Of a stretch of DNA of 15,535 bases, positions 1-6,073 are shown in pieces; the stretch's first letter is position 1, and each line of letters starts with the position of its first letter. The stretch is from Bacteroidetes bacterium 4572_112. Its GTDB lineage: Bacteria > Bacteroidota > Bacteroidia > Bacteroidales > UBA1556. A model generated the notes under the pieces. The model made no database searches and was not told the DNA's origin. It was given only the letters and a program-made list of their open reading frames with translations. A program made the translations under genes and the position numbers. The stretch lies in contig NIUZ01000026.1 of NCBI GenBank assembly GCA_002254285.1, positions 1-15,535 of the forward strand, given 5' to 3'.

Positions 1-473
1 GGTGGCCGTTTTGAAGCTAAAAATCTTCTTTCTTATATAGGAGCTCACTAGGAGCTATTGCAGGCGCAGGAATATTATACCTTATTGCTAGTGGAAAAGC
101 AGGCTTTGATGTTACTTCAGGTTTTGCTTCCAATGGATACGGAGAACACTCTCCTGATGGCTATAATATGATGTCGGCTCTTGTTATTGAAATTTCTATG
201 ACATTCTTTTTCTTGATTGTAATATTAGGTGCAACACGTAAAAATGCTCCAGCAGGTTTTGCAGGAATAGCAATAGGCTTAGCACTTACACTTATACACT
301 TAATTAGCATCCCAGTAACTAATACATCAGTAAATTCAGCACGAAGCACTTCGCAAGCAATATTTGCTGGTGGTGATTTTACTGGTCAATTATGGTTGTT
401 TTGGGTAGCCCCAATTATAGGAGCTATAATAGCAGGATTAGTGTATAAATTCCTCGCTCCAAACGAAGAATAA
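1..473 (+). CDS. aqpZ: AqpZ-type aquaporin, C-terminal part, frame broken near position 49
   Basis: Inner-membrane water channel of the MIP family. The start lies outside the window. From 51 to the stop at 473 the frame reads through family landmarks: ASGKAGFD, GFASNGYGEHSPDGYN, a long TM helix, GATRKNAPAGFAGIAIGLALTL, HLISIPVTNTS, and a final TM helix near VAPIIGAIIAG. Positions 1-48 give GGRFEAKNLLSYIGAH in another frame, which also matches AqpZ, so both frames belong to one gene. About four bases seem to be lost where the family has two residues before GAI. The second NPA motif reads N-S-A (codon TCA), while the following pore arginine is kept. It could be a decayed gene or a sequence error near the left edge. 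The family call is firm; whether it works is uncertain. Confidence 0.88.
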
Positions 474-497
474 GACGGTTTTTCATCAAAAAGTATC

Positions 498-538
498 ATA
501 AGGATAGCTATAAATTAGGTAGTTATCCTTATTTTTTT
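498..538 (+). terminator. Rho-independent terminator after aqpZ
   Basis: An ATAAGGATA arm (498-506) pairs with TATCCTTAT (524-532); CTA/TAG extends the stem past one mismatch. Six T follow at 533-538. It lies 24 bases after the aquaporin stop. Confidence 0.75.
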
Positions 539-542
539 ACCT

Positions 543-620
543 ATTTTTTGATTTATATAGCATTTAATTATTTGTTTATCAAACAAATAAAAAATCATCA
601 AAAAAATATCGATATTTTTT
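543..620. repeat. Nested AT-rich inverted repeats upstream of the tRNA promoter
   Basis: TTATTTGTTT (568-577) and AAACAAATAA (581-590) form a perfect 10-bp hairpin with loop ATC. Flanking arms (543-554 and 592-607) are also largely complementary. Directly after this, 601-620 is a perfect 20-base palindrome centred on ATATCGATAT. No protein is encoded here. The function is unknown; the AT-rich arms could cruciform or bind a regulator. Confidence 0.5.
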
Positions 621-629
621 AATAAAATA

Positions 630-660
630 CTTGGAGAAAATAAAACTTAGTGTATCTTTG
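630..660 (+). promoter_or_regulatory. Bacteroidota-type promoter of tRNA-Asn
   Basis: TATCTTTG (653-660) matches the Bacteroidota -7 consensus TAnnTTTG exactly. CTTG at 630-633 lies 19 bases upstream and fits the -33 TTTG element. Transcription would begin near 667, about 30 bases before the tRNA. Confidence 0.75.
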
Positions 661-698
661 CAGTCGCTTCAACGGAAGTAATTCTACTGAAGAAAAAT

Positions 699-772
699 TC
701 CTCTTTAGCTCAGTTGGTTAGAGCACCTGACTGTTAATCAGGGTGTCCTAGGTTCAAGTCCTAGAAGAGGAG
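699..772 (+). tRNA. tRNA-Asn (anticodon GTT)
   Basis: A complete cloverleaf is visible. The acceptor stem is TCCTCTT (699-705) with AAGAGGA (765-771) and discriminator G772. The D-arm is GCTC/GAGC (708-711, 721-724). The anticodon stem is CCTGA/TCAGG (726-730, 738-742) around the loop CTGTTAA, with anticodon GTT at 733-735. The variable loop has five bases, and the T-arm CTAGG/CCTAG closes the loop TTCAAGT (753-759). The 3' CCA is not encoded. It has its own promoter and terminator, so it is a single-gene unit. Confidence 0.97.
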
Positions 773-776
773 CACT

Positions 777-804
777 AAAAAGCCGCATTTATGCGGCTTT
801 TTTT
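777..804 (+). terminator. Terminator of tRNA-Asn
   Basis: AGCCGCAT (781-788) pairs with ATGCGGCT (791-798), followed by a T tract. A-rich 5' flank and T tract could make it work in both directions. The same hairpin is copied at 916-941 behind the first tRNA-like copy. Confidence 0.85.
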
Positions 805-816
805 GTTTATAGCAAA

Positions 817-910
817 TACTATTTAACTCAATAAGATATAGAACCTGATCCGAGAAAATCGGGAGGTGTCCTAGGTTCAACCCCGATGGCTATCGGGGCT
901 AGAAGAGGAG
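817..910 (+). pseudogene. Degenerate tRNA-Asn copy 1, palindromes in both loops
   Basis: It aligns over its whole length with the intact tRNA-Asn at 699-772. The first 14 bases match at 11 positions. The variable loop and 5' T-arm are identical, as is the 3' end from CTAG on. The anticodon loop is replaced by CCGA-GAAAA-TCGG (850-862), so there is no anticodon. Inside the T-loop a palindrome, CCCCGAT-GGCT-ATCGGGG (881-898), replaces about three bases. The 5' acceptor strand pairs with only five of seven 3' positions. It cannot serve as tRNA-Asn. It is either a dead duplicate or a structured RNA, since both inserts fold on themselves and a terminator follows. Confidence 0.8.
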
Positions 911-915
911 CACCG

Positions 916-941
916 AAAGCCGCATTTATGCGGCTTTTTTT
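916..941 (+). terminator. Terminator copy behind tRNA-like copy 1
   Basis: Same AGCCGCAT/ATGCGGCT hairpin and T tract as behind the intact tRNA. The duplicated unit therefore included gene and terminator together. Confidence 0.75.
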
Positions 942-954
942 GTTTACAGCAAAA

Positions 955-1049
955 TACTATCTAGCTCAATAAGGTAATGCACCTGATTCCGAGAAAATCG
1001 GGAGGTGTCCTAGGTTCAACCCCGATGGCTATCGGGGCTAGAAGAGGAG
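955..1049 (+). pseudogene. Degenerate tRNA-Asn copy 2, palindromes in both loops
   Basis: It begins 138 bases after copy 1. Positions 989-1051 are identical over 63 bases to 850-912 of copy 1, including both palindromes (989-1001 and 1020-1037). The 5' half keeps TAGCTCA and GCACCTGA of the real tRNA-Asn. CACCT (980-984) can pair with AGGTG (1003-1007), so the anticodon arm becomes a longer interrupted hairpin. The 5' acceptor strand has the same two mismatches as copy 1. There is no anticodon. It is read as a tandem copy of copy 1 with a diverged 5' half. Confidence 0.8.
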
Positions 1050-1056
1050 CAAAATT

Positions 1057-1088
1057 AAAGCTATCAAATTTATCTGATGGCTTTTTTT
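1057..1088 (+). terminator. Terminator behind tRNA-like copy 2
   Basis: AAAGCTATCA (1057-1066) pairs with TGATGGCTTT (1075-1084), with one G-T pair, followed by T to 1088. The sequence differs from the two upstream terminators, but place and form are the same. Confidence 0.7.
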
Positions 1089-1158
1089 GTTTATATAAAA
1101 ACCCCTCAGTACATAACAAAAAAAATAAGAAATAGTGATATTTAGAATTATTTACACT

Positions 1159-1259
1159 TATGTTTGGACTAAAGTCCACAGAATCTGCGATTTCATTAGG
1201 CGGGGCATTAATGCCCCGCCTAATGATTATGGCTAAAATTGGGCTTTAGCCCAAACATA
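1159..1259. repeat. REP-like nested inverted repeat
   Basis: The outer arms 1159-1177 and 1241-1259 are inverted copies matching at 17 of 19 positions (TATGTTTGG-CTAAAG core). Between them 1194-1225 is a perfect 32-base palindrome built on GGCGGGGCATT. GC content is much higher than the surroundings. The form resembles paired repetitive extragenic palindromes (REPINs), which RAYT transposases mobilise in other genomes. No transposase is in the window. Confidence 0.7.
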
Positions 1260-1306
1260 GATTTTTCTGTCATGTACTTAGATAAATACTATTGAAATAA
1301 ACACCT

Positions 1307-1314
1307 TATTTTTG
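1307..1314 (+). promoter_or_regulatory. -7 element upstream of the GIY-YIG gene
   Basis: TATTTTTG fits TAnnTTTG exactly and lies 16 bases before the ATG at 1331, giving a leader of about ten bases. No -33 element at the usual distance is evident. Confidence 0.45.
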
Positions 1315-1330
1315 CTAAAAATCATAGCAT

Positions 1331-1603
1331 ATGTATTGGGTTTATATATTGTATTCTAAGAAAATAGATAAGTTCTATATTGGTTCTACTTCAAATATCC
1401 AAAACAGAGTTGAATTTCATAATTCTGATTATAATAAGATTTGGAGCAGAAGAGGTAAACCATGGGAATTAGTATTTTCACATACTTTTGACACTAATAC
1501 TGAAGCCCTAAAAGCTGAAAAACACATTAAACGACAGAAAAGCAGAACTTATATTTCTAAACTAATAAATGAAGGTTGGAAATATAAGCTTATGCCAAGA
1601 TAA
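1331..1603 (+). CDS. Single-domain GIY-YIG nuclease family protein
   Basis: A 90-residue protein that is nearly all GIY-YIG domain. WVYILYS (3-9) corresponds to the GIY strand and FYIGST (15-20) to YIG. R26 lies in NRVEFHN, and E63 in ALKAEKHIKR is the likely metal-binding glutamate. These are the residues that make the active site in UvrC and homing-endonuclease relatives. The small stand-alone form is very common in Bacteroidota; its substrate and role are not established. It has its own weak promoter and lies alone between the REP-like repeat and the convergent purA. All expected catalytic residues seem present, so it is probably intact. It could be a repair or structure-specific nuclease or a remnant of a mobile element. 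Confidence 0.88.
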   Translation: MYWVYILYSKKIDKFYIGSTSNIQNRVEFHNSDYNKIWSRRGKPWELVFSHTFDTNTEALKAEKHIKRQKSRTYISKLINEGWKYKLMPR

Positions 1604-1625
1604 CCTGGGGGAGTAAGCTTTTTTT
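1585..1625 (+). terminator. Possible terminator at the end of the GIY-YIG gene
   Basis: TAAGCTTA (1585-1592) can pair with TAAGCTT (1614-1620), directly followed by T (1621-1625). The loop is long and the left arm lies within the coding end, so this is weak. Confidence 0.3.
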
Positions 1626-1830
1626 AGACGAATATTTATGTTAACCTAAATAAGAAAAACTTTAAAACTTCTCACATATACAAAACACCCTTGGATTCTG
1701 TCCAAAACACAATATTTAATTACTGTAAAACTTCATAATTCAACTAATCACTCCAATAATCATAAGACTTAGGAGAATTTCGAATATATAAAATAACCAC
1801 AATAATAACTTACGGCATTTTATAATCAAC

Positions 1831-1862
1831 AAAAAAGGCGTATTACAATGTAATACGCCTTT
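1831..1862 (-). terminator. Terminator of purA
   Basis: AAAGGCGTATTACA (1834-1847) and TGTAATACGCCTTT (1849-1862) are perfect inverted arms. On the minus strand a six-T tract follows. It lies 24 bases after the purA stop and matches purA's direction. Confidence 0.85.
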
Positions 1863-1885
1863 CAAATATTTTAAATACAGATATT

Positions 1886-3187
1886 CTATCGTTGGATAGT
1901 TTGTTCTCTATCTGGACCAACAGAAACCACCGTGATTGGACATTCAACCGCATCCTCAATATACTTTATATAATCGGTAAATTGCGCAGGAAGGTCTTCC
2001 ATAGTGCCTGATTTGGTAATGTCAGTATTCCATCCTTTATGCGATTCTAAAACTGGTTTAAGATTATCATCAAGGATTTCGTATGGCATATAATCAAGTT
2101 TTTTGCCATTATAATCGTACTGAGTACATACATCAAAGCTATCGAAATCGTCCATTACATCGGCCTTGGTGATGATAAGGTCTGTAACGCCATTAATCAT
2201 TATAGAATAACGAAGAGCAGGAATATCTAACCAACCACAGCGACGTGGGCGACCAGTTGTTGAACCATACTCATGACCATTGTCGCGAAGGCGCTGACCA
2301 TCATTATCAAATAGCTCGGTAGGGAAAGGACCACTACCAACTCTTGTGCAGTATGCTTTGAAAACACCGTAAGTTTTTCCTACTTTATTAGGAGCAACTC
2401 CCAAGCCCGTACAAACAGCAGCGCTAATAGTATTTGATGAAGTTACAAATGGATATGAGCCAAAGTCAACATCCAATAAAGTACCTTGAGCACCTTCGGC
2501 AAGAATAGTTTTTCCAGCCTTTAGGTTATCGTTTATAAATTGCTCGCTATCGATAAGGTTAAATTCGGTAGCAATTTTTGTTGCATCCATCCATTTAGCC
2601 TCATAATCATCGAAGCTAAGGTTATCAATTTTGTGAGCACTAATATCGAAGTCAAAACCCTTGGCAATCTCCAAATGGCGATCGCGAAGTTTATTATATC
2701 TTTCCTCAAAATTGCCCATAAGCACATCACCCATTCGTAGGCCAAGGCGAGCAGTTTTGTCGGTATAAGTTGGGCCTATTCCTTTAAGAGTAGAACCAAT
2801 TTTGTCTTTTCCTTTAGCTGCTTCGTAAACAGCATCAAGCAAACGGTGACTTGGAAGAATAAGGTGGCATTTTTTTGAAATATATAGGTTTTTCTCTGGA
2901 GTAGCACCTTTTTCGCGAAGCTTCTCAAGCTCCTCTTGCATAATTTTAAGGTCCATAATCACACCATTGCCAATTAGGTTGATGGTGTCGTTATGGAAAA
3001 TCCCTGAAGGAATAGTGTGCAAAACGTGCTTTTGTCCGTTAAATTCAAGTGTATGACCAGCATTAGGGCCGCCTTGAAAACGAGCAATGATATCGTACTT
3101 TGGAGTAAAAACATCTACAATTTTACCTTTTCCTTCGTCTCCCCATTGTAGCCCGAGAAGAATATCAACTTTATTATCTTTTTTCAT
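1886..3187 (-). CDS. purA: Adenylosuccinate synthetase
   Basis: Cytoplasmic enzyme that joins IMP and aspartate using GTP, the first step from IMP to AMP. At 433 residues it has the family's usual length. Visible motifs are the phosphate loop GDEGKGK (16-22) with catalytic D17, NAGHT (42-46) with catalytic H45, GIGPTYTDK (136-144), EGAQGTLLDVDFG (231-243), TSSNT (249-253), and the IMP/GTP-site motif TTGRPRRCGW (310-319). The start gives MKKDNKVDILLGLQWGDEG, with no better site nearby. It lies 122 bases downstream of fur in the same direction; this pairing recurs in Bacteroidota. No strong separate promoter was seen in the gap, so co-transcription with fur is possible. No lesions were found. 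Confidence 0.97.
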   Translation of the reverse strand: MKKDNKVDILLGLQWGDEGKGKIVDVFTPKYDIIARFQGGPNAGHTLEFNGQKHVLHTIPSGIFHNDTINLIGNGVIMDLKIMQEELEKLREKGATPEKNLYISKKCHLILPSHRLLDAVYEAAKGKDKIGSTLKGIGPTYTDKTARLGLRMGDVLMGNFEERYNKLRDRHLEIAKGFDFDISAHKIDNLSFDDYEAKWMDATKIATEFNLIDSEQFINDNLKAGKTILAEGAQGTLLDVDFGSYPFVTSSNTISAAVCTGLGVAPNKVGKTYGVFKAYCTRVGSGPFPTELFDNDGQRLRDNGHEYGSTTGRPRRCGWLDIPALRYSIMINGVTDLIITKADVMDDFDSFDVCTQYDYNGKKLDYMPYEILDDNLKPVLESHKGWNTDITKSGTMEDLPAQFTDYIKYIEDAVECPITVVSVGPDREQTIQR

Positions 3188-3309
3188 CCGTTATAATATT
3201 TTTGCCATGGAAATAATCTAAATTTATTGACATAGCAATATGAAAAAACCACTAATTTTTGAATTAACAGCTTTTACTGATTTTCATTATTAAACACCTG
3301 TACCTTAAC

Positions 3310-3768
3310 CTATTTACCACCTTCGCAGTCGGCATAAAAAGTTAAAGAATGATAGCTAATCTTTATATTGAAAAGCTTTTCCAATGAATCTTGAATCTCT
3401 TGAATCCTTGGGTCGCAAAATTCGATAATTTTTCCATTGTCTGAACAAATAATATGATCGTGTTGCTTAAATTTATACGATTTTTCGAATTGAGCACTTT
3501 GAGCCCCAAACTGATGCTTGGTAACCAATTTGCAACTCTGCAATAACTCAATAGTATTATAAAGAGTTGCACGACTTACACGATACTTATTTTTCTTCAT
3601 TTTTAGATAAAGAGTCTCAATATCGAAATGCGAATCATGATTATATACCTCTCGCAAAATTGTGAAGCGTTCGGGGGTTTTTCTATGCCCTTTTTTCTCT
3701 AGATAGTTAGTAAATATCTGCATTACAGTATTATAACTGTCGTCTGATTTTTGGTCTAATCGTGCCAT
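3310..3768 (-). CDS. fur: Fur-family transcriptional regulator
   Basis: A 152-residue DNA-binding repressor of the Fur/Zur/PerR family. The winged helix spans about residues 15-85, with the recognition helix RVSRATLYNTIELL at 63-76. The dimerisation domain begins at the metal-site motif HDH (103-105), with E116 and H140 as further likely ligands. The structural zinc motif CxxC is incomplete: C108 is present, but the partner position 111 is Asn (CSDN). No second CxxC exists at the C-terminus, which ends DCEGGK. Related Bacteroidota proteins, as I recall them, read CTDCGK here. Which metal it senses cannot be decided from sequence. A perfect 8-bp inverted repeat 100 bases upstream suggests self-regulation. 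Confidence 0.92.
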   Translation of the reverse strand: MARLDQKSDDSYNTVMQIFTNYLEKKGHRKTPERFTILREVYNHDSHFDIETLYLKMKKNKYRVSRATLYNTIELLQSCKLVTKHQFGAQSAQFEKSYKFKQHDHIICSDNGKIIEFCDPRIQEIQDSLEKLFNIKISYHSLTFYADCEGGK

Positions 3769-3867
3769 GTGTTTGTTCTATTAATTTTGGGGCTATTTAC
3801 ATAATAAAAAACTAAGCCTGTAATTTATGCTAATAAATAGTGCCATAAAAGTACTAAAAATAATTAC

Positions 3868-3890
3868 TTATTTAGAATTAGACTAAATAA
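3868..3890. promoter_or_regulatory. Fur-box-like operator between fur and the divergent oxidoreductase
   Basis: Perfect arms TTATTTAG (3868-3875) and CTAAATAA (3883-3890) flank a seven-base spacer. The core TTAGAATTAGACTAA is close to the 7-1-7 symmetry of Fur-family boxes, with five of seven right-arm positions matching. A loose minus-strand -7 element (TACTTTTA, 3846-3853) lies just downstream in fur's direction, so a bound repressor would sit near its -33 region. A related half-site, TTATTTAGATTA, lies at 3982-3993. Confidence 0.5.
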
Positions 3891-4018
3891 AAAATATAAT
3901 AATTACTATATTTTATATATACCTTATACTCAGTTTGTTTCATAATAATAAGGCCTATTAAACTCCTAAATATGTTATTCCTTATTTAGATTAAGGTAAA
4001 ATTTAATTACAAAATAGG

Positions 4019-4051
4019 CTTGATAGATATTGAATAAAACAATTACCTTCG
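4019..4051 (+). promoter_or_regulatory. Promoter of the MDR oxidoreductase
   Basis: TACCTTCG (4044-4051) matches TAnnTTTG at seven of eight positions, with CTTG (4019-4022) 21 bases upstream as -33. Transcription would begin near 4058, about 17 bases before the ATG. Confidence 0.5.
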
Positions 4052-4074
4052 CAATTATATAAAGCAACAGAATT

Positions 4075-5079
4075 ATGAAAAAACTGCCATCAGTAATGCG
4101 CGCAATTGTTCAGAAAGAACTTGGAGGAGAATTGAGTATTATAGAAACACCAATTCTCAAACCCGAAAAAGGACAGGTATTAGTTCGTATGGAATTTTCG
4201 TCAATAAATCCATCGGACTTAAGCATGTTGCAAGGCACTTATGCCGAAAAACCAAGCTTCCCCATTATACCCGGAATTGAAGGAAGCGGTACTGTGATTG
4301 CTCATGGTGGCGGCGCAATAGCTATGCTCAGAAATGGCAAAAGAGTAAGCGCAACTTCTACCCATGGGCTTGGCGGCTGCTGGGCTGAGTATATGGTTAC
4401 TTCGGCAATGAATGTAATTCCCATTGGCAAAGAAACTAGCTTTGAGGAAGCCACATCACTAATAGTAAATCCATTAACCGCAATTTCGTTTATGGATATT
4501 GCTAAGAAAAATAATCATAAAGTAATTGTAAATAATGCCGCAGGAGGTGCTTTGGGCAAAATGATTCAGCGCTTAGGCCTTAAAAACAATATTGAGGTAA
4601 TTAGCATTGTAAGAAATCAGAAACAACTTGAAAGCCTAAAAGCCTACGGAGCTAACACTGTTATTGACAGCAGCTGGGCGAATTATAAAGAAAAACTAAA
4701 GGAAGCCTGTACTAAGCTAGATGCAAAACTATATTTTGATGCAATAGGCGGCGATAGTACAGCCGATTTTGTGGAGGCAAGCCCTGCTGGCTCACACATT
4801 TATCTTTATGCAAACCTATCGGAGCAGGAAGTGCATTTTAATGCTCGTACATTACTTCAAAACAATAAAGAAATAAAGGGATTTTACCTTGGTGGATATA
4901 CTGCTGATCAAAATCTTATAAAAACTCTTGGTTCAATAAATCAAGCCCAAAAACTACTTAAAACCGAGCTAAAAACCGATATTAACCAAATATACGAAAT
5001 GGACAAAGTGAATGATGCCATTGAAGCTTATAAAAGTAATATGAGTGGAGGGAAAGCTGTTATTAGAATTAGGAATTAA
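4075..5079 (+). CDS. Zinc-free medium-chain dehydrogenase/reductase (quinone or enoyl reductase type)
   Basis: A 334-residue cytoplasmic NAD(P)H-dependent oxidoreductase. The GroES-like N-terminal domain (about 8-120) holds INPSDL (44-49) and PGIEGSG (66-72). The Rossmann domain follows, with NPLTA (132-136) and the nucleotide-binding turn NNAAGGALG (153-161). Catalytic and structural zinc cysteines of alcohol dehydrogenases are missing, which points to the quinone reductase / 2-enoyl thioester reductase branch; the substrate is unknown. It is divergent from fur, with 306 bases between them containing a Fur-box-like repeat, so metal or redox control is possible but unproven. The last codons run into a short direct repeat (5065-5099). 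It appears intact. Confidence 0.85.
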   Translation: MKKLPSVMRAIVQKELGGELSIIETPILKPEKGQVLVRMEFSSINPSDLSMLQGTYAEKPSFPIIPGIEGSGTVIAHGGGAIAMLRNGKRVSATSTHGLGGCWAEYMVTSAMNVIPIGKETSFEEATSLIVNPLTAISFMDIAKKNNHKVIVNNAAGGALGKMIQRLGLKNNIEVISIVRNQKQLESLKAYGANTVIDSSWANYKEKLKEACTKLDAKLYFDAIGGDSTADFVEASPAGSHIYLYANLSEQEVHFNARTLLQNNKEIKGFYLGGYTADQNLIKTLGSINQAQKLLKTELKTDINQIYEMDKVNDAIEAYKSNMSGGKAVIRIRN

Positions 5080-5099
5080 GAATGGAGAATTAGGAATTA
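5065..5099 (+). repeat. 14-bp direct repeat across the stop codon of the oxidoreductase
   Basis: AGAATTAGGAATTA occurs at 5065-5078 and again at 5086-5099, a 21-base period. The first copy encodes the final residues of the oxidoreductase, so repeat spread or slippage may have shaped its C-terminus. Confidence 0.6.
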
Positions 5100-5131
5100 G
5101 AAAAGTGTTTAATTGTTGATTCGTTGATTTG

Positions 5132-5151
5132 CCTGCCTGTCGGCAGACAGG
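5132..5151. repeat. GC-rich imperfect palindrome
   Basis: CCTGCCTG-TCGG-CAGACAGG folds into an eight-position stem with one mismatch in an AT-rich gap between convergent genes. It may help end transcription or be a dispersed repeat; no T tract follows. Confidence 0.5.
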
Positions 5152-5280
5152 TTTAATTGGGAGTAATCCTCATAAAACCATATACTATTGATATTCAATG
5201 GTAAATGGTGAATTGAATTATAATCCCAAATAAAATCACTTCTCCTTTTTGATTTTTCTTTATCCTTTATCCTTTTTCCT

Positions 5281-5296
5281 CCCGATTCCTATCGGG
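5281..5296. repeat. CCCGAT-N4-ATCGGG mini-palindrome
   Basis: The arms CCCGAT and ATCGGG surround TCCT, 17 bases beyond the DUF2400 stop. The same arms with another four-base loop are inside both tRNA-Asn copies (881-898, 1020-1037). It is a small dispersed palindrome, not a typical terminator. Confidence 0.6.
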
Positions 5297-5313
5297 GTCC
5301 TCTATCCTTCTCC

Positions 5314-6063
5314 TCATTTAGAGTTAACTCCCATTCCAAAGAGAGCGAAATCGTACTTCACAGGATCATCTGCGTCGAGTTTGCGGAGATTGATAGTAAG
5401 TTCATCTACAGCTTTCCAGTCGTCTTGTTTGCGTTGCAGTAGACCAAATTTACGACCCATACGTCCGCTATGTACATCAAGGGGAATCATTAAAGCTGAT
5501 GGTTTTATTTTTTTCCACAGACCAAAGTCAACACCTTTGTCAGCAGAACGCACCATCCAGCGCAGGTACATATTTATTCGCTTAGCAGCAGAACCTTTTG
5601 CTGGGTTTCCGATATGTTTTTCGCTACGTTTAAGGTGAGGGATTTCTGTAAATACTTCTCTAAAATAAATAATACTCTGCTTCATATCATCAGGGTATTT
5701 TGAAAATATAGCTTCCAAACCACCATGATTTTGATAGATATTGCGAAGTGAATACATAAAGAAAAGGCAATCGTCACCATTGAAAGTACGGTAAATAAAG
5801 CTAGTAAATCTTTTAAAATCTTCTTCTGGAGCATTCATAACAAAATCGTAAGGCTGCCAGTTGAGCAACTCCATCCATAGCAGTGATTTCTTAATTATTT
5901 GAGGACGTTGCCCCCAAGCCAATGTTGCGGCTATAAGCCCTGCTATTTCTATATCCTCTTTCTTGGTGAATTTGCGAGGAATTTGGATTGGGTCATTTTC
6001 AATAAAATCTATCTGCTCATAATTTTGAGCTGCAGCATTTAGCATTTCAATGGTATCCGTCAT
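5314..6063 (-). CDS. DUF2400 / TIGR02757 family protein
   Basis: A 249-residue cytoplasmic protein without signal or membrane segments. The start is the ATG at 6063 (MTDTIEMLNAAAQ), because the longer frame upstream overlaps the end of the previous gene and does not look like the family. Family landmarks are AGLIAATLAWGQRPQII (41-57), FIYRTFNGDD (89-98), NPAKGSAAKRINMYLRWMVR (153-172), PLDVHSGRMGRKFGL (194-208) and DPVKYDFALFGMGVN (233-247). Function is not established. The order GxxxK (157-161), LDVH (195-198) and a final helix resembles the catalytic part of HhH-GPD DNA glycosylases, which is my inference. It begins 10 bases after the DUF4249 stop, so it is probably the last gene of that transcript, although a functional link is doubtful. 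Confidence 0.87.
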   Translation of the reverse strand: MTDTIEMLNAAAQNYEQIDFIENDPIQIPRKFTKKEDIEIAGLIAATLAWGQRPQIIKKSLLWMELLNWQPYDFVMNAPEEDFKRFTSFIYRTFNGDDCLFFMYSLRNIYQNHGGLEAIFSKYPDDMKQSIIYFREVFTEIPHLKRSEKHIGNPAKGSAAKRINMYLRWMVRSADKGVDFGLWKKIKPSALMIPLDVHSGRMGRKFGLLQRKQDDWKAVDELTINLRKLDADDPVKYDFALFGMGVNSK

Positions 6064-6073
6064 TTCTCTGTAT

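Noticed and set aside
817..1049. Two further functional tRNA-Asn genes
   Set aside because: Both lack an anticodon, have mismatched acceptor stems and a T-loop interrupted by a palindrome.
699..1088. CRISPR-like or simple tandem array
   Set aside because: Only three units, spacing not constant (118 and 138), and the repeated part is a tRNA plus terminator, with no spacers.
961..1179. 72-residue open frame on the minus strand
   Set aside because: It runs across the tRNA copy, its terminator and the REP-like repeat and has no protein-like features.
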